Source of the DNA: Dehalococcoidales bacterium
GTDB taxonomy: Bacteria; Chloroflexota; Dehalococcoidia; Dehalococcoidales; UBA2162
NCBI GenBank assembly: GCA_016844285.1
Contig: JAENIS010000055.1
Span: 1 to 9,582, forward strand
DNA: 9,582 nt
Direction: 5' to 3'
In this document: positions 1 to 5,399 of the stretch, in pieces
How positions within the stretch are numbered: position 1 is the stretch's first letter
Layout of the letters: every line of letters starts with the position of its first letter
Program-made: the position numbers and the translations under genes
Notes under the pieces: model-generated
The model's database searches: none
What the model saw: only the letters and a program-made list of their open reading frames with translations
What the model was told of the DNA's origin: nothing

Positions 1-153
1 CACCGCCGGTACAGGACCAGACAGGAGGCAATACGGGACATCACAGAGTATATCGAGATATTCTATAACCGGCAGCGCTTGCAGCCAGGACTTGGTTTCT
101 TGTCACCTGCGGTCTTTGAGCAAAGATACTATGCAGGACTAGTGGCAGCATGA
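1..153 (+). CDS. IS3-family transposase (OrfB), C-terminal end only
   Basis: This is an open frame entering from the left edge, 50 residues and a TGA stop. It reads RYRTRQEA, then ITEYIEIFYNRQR, then LGFLSPAVFEQ. That is the usual C-terminus of IS3-family OrfB transposases (rve/DDE integrase fold): a basic stretch, the conserved YIE.(F/W)YN.QR helix, and the L(G/R)(Y/F)LSP motif. Such proteins cut and join the ends of the insertion sequence. Only the tail is visible, so the catalytic DDE residues, OrfA and the frameshift region are outside the window. The gene is cut by the window edge; whether the element is intact cannot be told. It lies on the same strand as the serine recombinase, about 530 bp upstream, consistent with an accessory island. 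Confidence 0.85.
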   Translation, partial: HRRYRTRQEAIRDITEYIEIFYNRQRLQPGLGFLSPAVFEQRYYAGLVAA

Positions 154-187
154 GAGGTTTCGTGTCCGTTATTGACATCCGACGTCA
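154..187. repeat. Candidate right end of the IS3-type element
   Basis: IS3-family elements normally end a few tens of bases after the orfB stop with an inverted repeat finishing in CA. Here the stop is followed by GTGTCCGTTATTGACATCC and then GACGTCA, ending at 187; read inward on the other strand this begins TGACGTCGGATGTC. The position and the terminal CA fit. The left inverted repeat lies outside the window, so the end cannot be proved, and no target duplication can be tested. Confidence 0.35.
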
Positions 188-405
188 CGTCCCTTGCCGA
201 TATCCCGGTGGAAGAGGGACGTCTGTAGTTCACGAGAAGAGCTACTAGTAGAAAACTGAAGGGCCTCTTTAGCCAGCTTGCTGGCAAGCTTGGGCTGGCC
301 CGGGCGCTCCACACCCCAGTAGCCCCACAGGCATACTCCAAGATCCTCAAGGCGATAGAGCCTCGCAGCCTCCTTATCCGTCATCAACCCCGGTATCTCA
401 CACAT
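169..405 (-). CDS. Hypothetical small protein, doubtful
   Basis: This is a minus-strand frame of 78 residues if started at the Met of MCEIPGLMTDKEAARLYRL; the open frame extends further upstream to 585. The segment LEDLGVCLWGYWGVERPGQP followed by a Lys/Ala helix reads more like protein than most random frames, but I recognise no family. Only a weak GAAG lies upstream of this Met. The downstream end overlaps the presumed right end of the IS element, which argues against an intact gene. It may be a remnant or a chance frame. Confidence 0.22.
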   Translation of the reverse strand: MCEIPGLMTDKEAARLYRLEDLGVCLWGYWGVERPGQPKLASKLAKEALQFSTSSSSRELQTSLFHRDIGKGRDVGCQ

Positions 406-504
406 AATCTTCAAATGTAACAATTTAATATGGATTCCCACCGGAATTAGCCCGCTTACAATCTCCTTGAAACTCAGGTTACCATATGGACTGAGTAAGA
501 GCAA
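188..504. other. Spacer between IS remnant and recombinase module
   Basis: This stretch of a little over 300 bp has no convincing gene. It contains a weak minus-strand ORF (169-405), a small palindrome GCCAGCTTGCTGGC near 273-286, and an AT-rich patch around 400-435. No tRNA fragment matching the tRNA-Pro 3' end was seen here, so the far attachment site of the presumed island is not in this interval. It may be decayed accessory DNA. Confidence 0.4.
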
Positions 505-705
505 ATGAGCACGATTGAAATGCAAAAGCTGGCAACCATCCTGGCTGATATGCTGTGCTCTGCCTTGACCTGGGAGCAAAATCACGGCCAGCCGTCACCG
601 AATGGCTACGGGGGTGCGTTGACAAGTACGCTTCGCGGTGTATACACTGAGGAGGTACGAGATTGTCGGGGAGGTGAGCGTAATGACGACCACCAAGACG
701 GTTAG
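505..705 (+). CDS. Small hypothetical protein upstream of the recombinase
   Basis: This frame of 66 residues begins MSTIEMQKLATILADMLCSA and continues LTWEQNHG. The first 30 residues would form one amphipathic helix; the rest (PSPNGYGGALTSTLRGVYTEE) is low in structure, and the tail is charged. It runs 23 bp into the recombinase gene in another frame, an arrangement that can give translational coupling, since the recombinase ribosome site lies inside it. A weak AAGAG stands just before its ATG. Small helical proteins next to large serine recombinases sometimes act as directionality or accessory factors, but nothing in the sequence shows that here. The function is unknown and the coding status uncertain. 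Confidence 0.38.
   Translation: MSTIEMQKLATILADMLCSALTWEQNHGQPSPNGYGGALTSTLRGVYTEEVRDCRGGERNDDHQDG
668..678 (+). promoter_or_regulatory. Shine-Dalgarno of the recombinase
   Basis: GGGGAGGTGAG ends 4 bp before the ATG at 683. It decides the start codon against the in-frame ATG at 638 and lies inside the upstream small ORF. Confidence 0.75.
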
Positions 706-2260
706 AAAGACGAACCGTGCGATGACCTTCGATGACCTGAAAGGGCTTAGAGCCGAGGGCTACGTCCGAGATTCCACTCTTGACCAACGTGACGGCTTCG
801 GGCCGGAAATGCAGCGCAGATCTGTGGAGAACTTCGCCCGTACCAACAGCCTACACATGGGTAACTCCTGGTACACTGACTTCATCACGGGCACATCCAC
901 GTTGAAGCGGGCTGGCTTTCTCCAGGCTCTATCCGATGCTGAAATTGACCGCTTTGATGTCCTGCTGGTCTATCATACTTCGCGGTTTGCCAGGAACCGT
1001 GCCGATGCCATCCGTTACAAGGCAGAGCTGAGGAAGTTGGGCAAGACTCTGGTGTTTGTCTCTCAGGGAATTATCTCTGGCAACGACAATGACTTCCTCA
1101 ATGAGGGCATCAACGAGGTGCTGGATGAGCAATATTCCCGCAACCTATCTCGCTTTGTCACCGATGGTCTCCGGGTGAAGCATGAACAAGGCATCGCCAA
1201 CGGTGTGCCTCCGCTGGGCTACAAGAGCGAAAAACTGGATAACGGGAAACGGGAGCGAAAGGCGCCTGACTTTAATGGCCTGTGCGGTAACCCCAAGGTA
1301 GGGGGAATGGAGACCCTGCTCGCGCTCCTTCGAAGCTATGTTTCTGGTCAGTATTCCTACTGTACATTAGCTGATTATTTGAATGCTCAGGGCTATCGGA
1401 ATCGGGAAGGAGAGCCCTTTACCAAAGGTAGCATAGAACACGTCCTTTCCAACCGGTTTTATGAAGGCAAGGCAATCTACCATCCTGGTGAACCAGATGA
1501 AGAAGTCAAGGAAGGCGCCCATGACGTTCCGGGAGAAGTAAAATCGCTTTGGTTGCAATGCCAGGCGTTGAAACAGCAGAGGACAAAACACTATGAAGGG
1601 CGTCCCCGGTCAGCACAGCGAGCCTACCCCTTTTCAAAGGTGACTGTATGCGATCAATGCGGAAACCACTATGGGGGCCAGCCGGTCCACAGGAGCAATG
1701 GTCAGGTAATACGACGTCTTTATCATAAGCGTCCTTTCTGTGAACTTGAGCCTCACTCAATCAGGGTAGAGCACCTTATGTCCCAATTTCAAGAAGGAGT
1801 GTTGCCCTACGTAACCTTGGATCAGGAATGGAAGGAAGCCGTTATGAGGGCTTTATGCCAGGGGAAAGACGTCCCATCGGATCATCAAGAGCAAGCTAAG
1901 CTTGAGCGGGCGTTAACTAACTTGAGAAAGCAACATCTATGGGGAGATATTAGTGACGATGATTATAAACAGGAGAAACAAGAGCTAGAGCGGCATTTCA
2001 GAGCCATAGCACCGGCTACAACACCGATCTATTGTCCCAACTTCGATAGGGCAGAGCAATTATTGGCGAACCTAACTGCGCTTTGGAACCACCCCGGAAC
2101 AACGGATAACCAGCGGGAATCATTCATTAAAGAAGTGTTTCACCAAATACACTTGCGGGGTAGCAGACTGGTGGCCATAGAACCGAAGCCAGATTATCAA
2201 CCCCTGTTTGCCTGTATAATGGCCGAAGGGGTAAGAAAGTGTCGGGGCGAGTGGATTTGA
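683..2260 (+). CDS. Large serine recombinase / site-specific integrase
   Basis: This is a complete 525-residue protein of the large serine recombinase family, which cuts and rejoins DNA through a phosphoserine link to integrate or excise islands and phages. The N-terminal resolvase domain (about 22-165) has GYVRDSTLDQ with the expected nucleophile Ser31 and the arginines of SRFARN (Arg101, Arg104). The recombinase domain (about 170-310) contains GIANGVPPLGY and the NRFYEGKAIY segment. A zinc-ribbon-like part follows, with CDQC (323, 326) and Cys353 with His358 as possible ligands. A charged coiled-coil-like stretch lies at about 400-445. The start at 683 is chosen because GGGGAGGTGAG sits 5 bp upstream; an in-frame ATG at 638 would add 15 residues without such a site. 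The last five codons and the stop lie inside the opposing tRNA-Pro gene, suggesting this tRNA is its attachment target. It could be inactive, but no lesion is seen. Confidence 0.93.
   Translation: MTTTKTVRKTNRAMTFDDLKGLRAEGYVRDSTLDQRDGFGPEMQRRSVENFARTNSLHMGNSWYTDFITGTSTLKRAGFLQALSDAEIDRFDVLLVYHTSRFARNRADAIRYKAELRKLGKTLVFVSQGIISGNDNDFLNEGINEVLDEQYSRNLSRFVTDGLRVKHEQGIANGVPPLGYKSEKLDNGKRERKAPDFNGLCGNPKVGGMETLLALLRSYVSGQYSYCTLADYLNAQGYRNREGEPFTKGSIEHVLSNRFYEGKAIYHPGEPDEEVKEGAHDVPGEVKSLWLQCQALKQQRTKHYEGRPRSAQRAYPFSKVTVCDQCGNHYGGQPVHRSNGQVIRRLYHKRPFCELEPHSIRVEHLMSQFQEGVLPYVTLDQEWKEAVMRALCQGKDVPSDHQEQAKLERALTNLRKQHLWGDISDDDYKQEKQELERHFRAIAPATTPIYCPNFDRAEQLLANLTALWNHPGTTDNQRESFIKEVFHQIHLRGSRLVAIEPKPDYQPLFACIMAEGVRKCRGEWI
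2242..2260. other. Candidate attachment-site overlap, recombinase end and tRNA 3' end
   Basis: These 19 bp belong both to the last codons of the recombinase (RGEWI, stop) and to the acceptor and T arm of tRNA-Pro. The recombinase stop TGA comes from the T loop (TTCAAAT on the tRNA strand). Integration modules that target the 3' end of a tRNA normally keep the tRNA intact and carry the integrase next to it, so the crossover core should lie in or near this overlap. The second copy was not found in the window, so the exact core is unknown. Confidence 0.45.
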
Positions 2261-2317
2261 ACCACCGACCTCAGCGTCCCGAACGCTGCGCGCTAAACCA
2301 AACTGCGCTACGCCCCG
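2242..2317 (-). tRNA. tRNA-Pro (anticodon CGG)
   Basis: On the minus strand the sequence folds as a full cloverleaf of 76 nt. The acceptor stem CGGGGCG pairs perfectly with CGCCCCG. The D arm is GCGC/GCGC. The anticodon stem CAGCG/CGCTG carries the loop TTCGGGA, so the anticodon is CGG, reading proline codon CCG. The T arm is GGTGG-TTCAAAT-CCACT, with a mismatch or wobble at its end. The discriminator base is A and the CCA is not encoded (CAC follows). The gene is convergent with the serine recombinase, whose end it overlaps by 19 bp. Confidence 0.95.
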
Positions 2318-2334
2318 TTAAGAATACAGTAGTT

Positions 2335-2363
2335 ATTATAGGCGGATTTAATCTATTCGGCAA
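2335..2363 (-). promoter_or_regulatory. Sigma-70 promoter of tRNA-Pro
   Basis: On the minus strand TTGCCG (2358-2363) is followed by a spacer of exactly 17 bp and a perfect TATAAT (2335-2340), ending 17 bp before the first base of the mature tRNA. The spacing and the perfect -10 box make this the best promoter match in the window. The -35 box ends 4 bp from the start of the first MITE-like unit at 2368. Confidence 0.82.
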
Positions 2364-2367
2364 GGAT

Positions 2368-2700
2368 GAGATTGATTAGCAACCTATCCCCCTGCCCCCC
2401 TTCCCTTAGTAAGGGAAGGGGGAGTATGCGTAAGAGAGGAGGAGACTCCGTGAGTCCATCTCATCCCGGGGTGTCATTGCGAGGAGCGCAGCGACGTGGC
2501 AATCTGGGAGGACGAAACCCTCCACCCGGATTGCTTCGCCTTTGCCTGCGGCGTATGGTCTCGCAATGACAGGCCAATCAAATGCAAAGATAACGGCTTT
2601 TATTAGTGATTCGGGGTGTCAAAGAGAGGCAGTGCCTCTCTTAATAAAACTATTCTCCTTACCCTTATGAAAGGGAGAAAGAATAACAAGATAGGGTTAA
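2368..2700. repeat. MITE-like intergenic repeat, unit 1
   Basis: This fills the gap between the tRNA-Pro promoter and the ApgM-like gene. It begins GAGATTGATTAGCAACC, then TATCCCCCTG, which matches the start of unit 2 at about 24 of 27 positions. A GC-rich hairpin follows (2396-2422, arms CCCCCTTCCCT and AGGGAAGGGGG around TAGTA). Then come the long palindrome at 2473-2570, a tail AGGCCAATCAAATGCAAA also found in unit 2, a hairpin at 2622-2642 (AAGAGAGG/CCTCTCTT) and a weaker one at 2653-2679. The right end (GATAGGGTTAA, 2690-2700) is a poor inverted copy of the head, so this boundary is approximate. There is no convincing coding frame; the short open frame here is made of repeat sequence. 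Confidence 0.6.
2473..2570. repeat. Long interrupted palindrome, copy 1
   Basis: The outer arms GTCATTGCGAG and CTCGCAATGAC are perfectly complementary over 11 bp and stand 98 bp apart end to end. The inner parts GTGGCAATCTGGG and CCCGGATTGCTTCGC pair imperfectly. The same outline recurs at 3978-4054. GTCATTGCGAG palindromes are common intergenic repeats in several bacterial groups; here the palindrome sits inside a larger MITE-like unit. Confidence 0.8.
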
Positions 2701-2707
2701 ACGGAGT

Positions 2708-3907
2708 ATGAAATATTGCGTTTTGATAATGGATGGTGCCGCCGGTTTGCCACTACCTGACCGGGGTAACCAGACCTGTCTTGAACTGGCTCATACGCCA
2801 AATATGGATGCGATGGTAAAAGAAGGCAACCTCGGCCTGGCACGCACGGTACCGCCAGGAATGGAGCCATCCAGCGCCTGCGCCTGCATGTCAGTGCTGG
2901 GCTATAACCCGCAGGTATACTATCGCGGTCGGGCCAGTATCGAAGCCAGGAGTATGGGCATCCCCATTGCTGAAGGCGAGGTCGTTTTCCGCTGCAACCT
3001 GGTGGCGATTCGTGACGATAAGATGTGGGACTACAGCTCAGGGCACATCAGCAATGAAGAGGCAAGACAGCTTATTGGTGCTTTGAACGAAAGCCTGGGC
3101 AGTGACCAAATTCGCTTTTACCCCGGTATCAGCTATCGGCATATCTGCAAGCTGAAGGACAAGGAGGACACGCTACAGGCGATATGCACCCCACCCCATG
3201 ACATACCGGGTAAGCCGATTGCCGGGTTTCTACCCCGTGGTGATGGCAGCGACCTGTTGCTCAACCTGATGAAGCGCTCGGAGGCAGTACTCCTGGAACA
3301 TCAGGTAAACAAAGCGCGCCGGCTCCGGGGTGATGTCCCGGCGAGCATGATATGGCTCTTCTGGGGTAGCGGCCAGGTACCGGAGATGCCGCCATTCCGG
3401 CAAGCCTATGGTCTTTCGGCAGCAATGACCTCCGGGGTTGACCTTCTCCGTGGCTTAGCCCAAATGGTTGGCATGGATGCCCTGGATATTCCGGGAGTGA
3501 GCGATGGCCCGGACAACGATTACGCCGCCCAGGCCGAGGGCGCCCTGAAAGCAATCCAAAACCATGATTTAATCGTTATTCATATTGAGGCACCGGATGA
3601 GGCGGGTCATGCCGGCTCAATTGATGATAAAATAGAGGCGATTGAGCGCACCGACAAGGAGGTTTTAAGCCGGCTTCGCTCCTGGCAACCAAACCGCTTA
3701 CGGGTGCTGATGATGCCTGACCACCCCACTCCAATCTCAATTCAGACCCATAGTCCTGAGCCAGTGCCATTTCTGCTCTGGGGAGACGGCTTCACGACCA
3801 ATGGCGCCCGCAGATTCAGTGAAACCGAGGCAGCAAAAACGGGCTTGTTTATTGACCCAGGATATAATATTATGAATAGCCTAATTAAACGATTAAGAGA
3901 TTGTTAG
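2708..3907 (+). CDS. ApgM-like metalloenzyme, probable homoserine kinase
   Basis: This 399-residue member of the alkaline-phosphatase superfamily resembles archaeal-type cofactor-independent phosphoglycerate mutase (ApgM). Visible motifs: metal-ligand Asp9 in LIMDG; the nucleophile region PPGMEPSSACACMSVLGYNP with Ser56 as likely nucleophile (Ser55 possible); the RGRASIEARSMGIP segment near 74-86; HIEAPDEAGHAG with Asp297 and His301; DH at 338-339; and HSPEPVPF at 348-355. In ApgM mutases the serine is usually followed by Asp (GSD); here the triplet is SSA. A paralogous branch, annotated in TIGRFAMs as proposed homoserine kinase, occurs in organisms lacking classical ThrB and lies near threonine genes. 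With lysC immediately downstream, that role (homoserine to O-phosphohomoserine) is more likely than glycolysis, but this is inference. The start matches the family's N-terminus, although the GGAG lies only 1 bp from the ATG. The end overlaps the head of repeat unit 2, which supplies its stop codon. Confidence 0.85.
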   Translation: MKYCVLIMDGAAGLPLPDRGNQTCLELAHTPNMDAMVKEGNLGLARTVPPGMEPSSACACMSVLGYNPQVYYRGRASIEARSMGIPIAEGEVVFRCNLVAIRDDKMWDYSSGHISNEEARQLIGALNESLGSDQIRFYPGISYRHICKLKDKEDTLQAICTPPHDIPGKPIAGFLPRGDGSDLLLNLMKRSEAVLLEHQVNKARRLRGDVPASMIWLFWGSGQVPEMPPFRQAYGLSAAMTSGVDLLRGLAQMVGMDALDIPGVSDGPDNDYAAQAEGALKAIQNHDLIVIHIEAPDEAGHAGSIDDKIEAIERTDKEVLSRLRSWQPNRLRVLMMPDHPTPISIQTHSPEPVPFLLWGDGFTTNGARRFSETEAAKTGLFIDPGYNIMNSLIKRLRDC

Positions 3908-4131
3908 TAACCTATCCCCTTGTCAAGGGAAGAGGAAAGCGGTTCTATGCGGTTTTGGTTGCTTTAGTGAAATAGTTGTCATTGCGAGAGGTCGTTAGAC
4001 CCCGTGGCAATCTCACAACACATTCCGAGATTGCTTCGCTTCGCCCGCAATGACAGACCAACCAAATGCAAACAGAACCGAGCAAGCTGGTAGGATAGGG
4101 GAACCGAGGGGGTAAGGTTACCAGGTAATCT
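3897..4131. repeat. MITE-like intergenic repeat, unit 2
   Basis: This occupies almost the whole gap between the ApgM-like gene and lysC. The head reads GAGATTGTTAGTAACC, then TATCCCCTTG; the right end, read on the minus strand from 4131, gives AGATTACCTGGTAACC, then TTACCCCC. These are imperfect terminal inverted repeats of about 25 bp. Inside are a short CCCTTG/CAAGGG hairpin (3917-3929), the palindrome at 3978-4054, and the tail AGACCAACCAAATGCAAA shared with unit 1. The first 11 bp belong to the coding sequence of the upstream gene, including its TAG stop. The unit ends 17 bp before lysC. No target-site duplication is evident. Confidence 0.65.
3978..4054. repeat. Long interrupted palindrome, copy 2
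   Basis: Outer arms GTCATTGCG and CGCAATGAC are complementary, and inner arms GCAATCTC (4007-4014) and GAGATTGC (4027-4034) pair perfectly around a 12-nt loop. It is shorter than copy 1 (77 against 98 bp) but has the same order of blocks. On either strand the RNA would form a strong stem between the ApgM-like gene and lysC, which could attenuate or stabilise a joint transcript; that effect is not shown by the sequence. Confidence 0.8.
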
Positions 4132-4148
4132 GTTTCAGGGTTGAGAAT

Positions 4149-5378
4149 ATGACCTTAGTTGTTCAAAAATATGGCGGCACATCGGTGGCGGATGCCGGAC
4201 GGATTAAAAATGTCGCCCGGCGCATTGCCGTCCGAAAGGACAAGGGCGACCAGGTAGTGGTCGTCGCTTCGGCGATGGGTGATACCACCGATGACCTTAT
4301 CAAGCTGGCTTATCAGGTCACGGAGCATCCCGGGGAGAGAGAGCTTGATGTTCTCCTTTCCACCGGTGAGATTGTGGCCAGCACCCTCCTGGCCATGGCT
4401 CTCAAGGAGATGGGTTACGATGCCATTAGCCTCACCGGTGCTCAGGCGGGGATACAGACTGATGCCAACCATAGCCGGGCTCGCATTTTGAAAGTGGACC
4501 CCAGGCGGGTCGTGAAAGAACTGGAACAGGGTATGGTTGTCATTGTCGCCGGCTTCCAGGGTATTACCGAAGGGATGGATATCACCACCCTGGGACGGGG
4601 CGGTTCTGATACCACGGCGGTGGCACTGGCCGCCAGCCTCGGCGCCAGGGCATGTGAAAGATATACTGATGTCGACGGGATTTACACTGCCGACCCCCGG
4701 CTGGTTCCTGAGGCTCGTCCACTAGCTGAGATTAGCTACGAAGAGATGCTGGAGCTGGCCACCTACGGCTCGAAGGTAATACACCCGCGGGCCGTTGAGC
4801 TGGGAGAGCTATATCATATTCCCATTCTGGTAGCCTCCAGCTTTAGTGATAAGCCGGGCACACTGATTCATGGAGGCATATTTATGGAAGTGCGCAACAA
4901 GGTGAGAAGTATCGCTTATGACCTCGATGTCGCCAAGGTAACCGTGGTTGGTGTTCCCGACCAGCCCGGTATTGCCGTGGCCATCTTTGAAGCCCTGGCC
5001 AAAGCCAGCGTCAGTGTTGACACCATCGTCCAGAACGCCAGTATCAATAAGATTACCGACCTGACCTTTACTGTAGCCAGAAGTGAACTCAGCAAGGCTT
5101 TAGAGGTGGTGACACCCATCGCCAAATCGATTGGTGCCCGGCAGTGTGTTACTGATGCCAAACTGGGCAAGGTCAGTATCATCGGCACCGGCATGCAAAA
5201 CACACCGGGCTATGCCGCCAGGATGTTTGCCACGCTCAGTGAGCTGGGCATCAATATTGAGCTGATTACTACTTCAGAGATAAGAATAACCTGCCTGATT
5301 CACGAATCCAGGATTAAGGATGCACTCGGCGCCTTGCATCACGCCTTCAGGCTGGATACCGAAGATAGACCGGAGTAG
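4149..5378 (+). CDS. lysC: Aspartate kinase (alpha subunit)
   Basis: This 409-residue aspartokinase phosphorylates aspartate to 4-phosphoaspartate, the first step toward lysine, methionine and threonine. The catalytic amino-acid-kinase domain (about 2-230) shows VQKYGGTSV (Lys7), the STGE motif (71-74), TLGRGGSDTTA (148-157) and YTDVDGIYTADPR (172-184). Two ACT domains follow (about 265-335 and 345-405), which bind the feedback inhibitor, lysine or threonine depending on the subfamily; which one cannot be told by eye. Length and layout match the LysC type of Bacillus (408 residues), not the fused aspartokinase-homoserine dehydrogenases. The ribosome site is modest (AGGG 8 bp upstream). The gene is followed after 21 bp by the TPR gene. 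A second start inside it is listed separately. Confidence 0.96.
   Translation: MTLVVQKYGGTSVADAGRIKNVARRIAVRKDKGDQVVVVASAMGDTTDDLIKLAYQVTEHPGERELDVLLSTGEIVASTLLAMALKEMGYDAISLTGAQAGIQTDANHSRARILKVDPRRVVKELEQGMVVIVAGFQGITEGMDITTLGRGGSDTTAVALAASLGARACERYTDVDGIYTADPRLVPEARPLAEISYEEMLELATYGSKVIHPRAVELGELYHIPILVASSFSDKPGTLIHGGIFMEVRNKVRSIAYDLDVAKVTVVGVPDQPGIAVAIFEALAKASVSVDTIVQNASINKITDLTFTVARSELSKALEVVTPIAKSIGARQCVTDAKLGKVSIIGTGMQNTPGYAARMFATLSELGINIELITTSEIRITCLIHESRIKDALGALHHAFRLDTEDRPE
4872..4886 (+). promoter_or_regulatory. Internal ribosome-binding site in lysC
   Basis: GGAGG, seven bases, then ATG, in frame with lysC. GGAGG within a coding region is dictated partly by codons for Gly-Gly (HGGIF), so chance cannot be excluded. 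Confidence 0.55.
4884..5378 (+). CDS. lysC: Aspartokinase beta subunit from internal start
   Basis: Within lysC an in-frame ATG (Met246) is preceded by GGAGG (4872-4876) with a 7-bp gap, a better ribosome site than the one at the start of lysC. Translation from here gives 164 residues holding only the two ACT domains. In Bacillus subtilis aspartokinase II the beta subunit arises in the same way from an internal start of lysC, giving an alpha2-beta2 enzyme; the position and size agree closely. The placement right at the kinase/ACT junction supports real use, but expression is not shown. Confidence 0.55.
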   Translation: MEVRNKVRSIAYDLDVAKVTVVGVPDQPGIAVAIFEALAKASVSVDTIVQNASINKITDLTFTVARSELSKALEVVTPIAKSIGARQCVTDAKLGKVSIIGTGMQNTPGYAARMFATLSELGINIELITTSEIRITCLIHESRIKDALGALHHAFRLDTEDRPE

Positions 5379-5399
5379 GAATTAGCGAGGGAGTAGCCG

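Noticed and set aside
428..448. TGGATTCCCACCGG as a second copy of the tRNA-Pro 3' end (far attachment site)
   Set aside because: Only short scattered identity with TGGATTTGAACCACCG, without the acceptor stem; random similarity is enough to explain it.
638..682. Upstream ATG as start of the serine recombinase
   Set aside because: It adds 15 residues outside the resolvase domain and lacks a ribosome site, while the ATG at 683 has a very good one.
2366..2569. Open frame of 67 residues on the + strand inside the first spacer
   Set aside because: It consists of repeat sequence (C-rich hairpin plus the GTCATTGCGAG palindrome) and gives a low-complexity Arg/Gly/Pro-rich product with no ribosome site.
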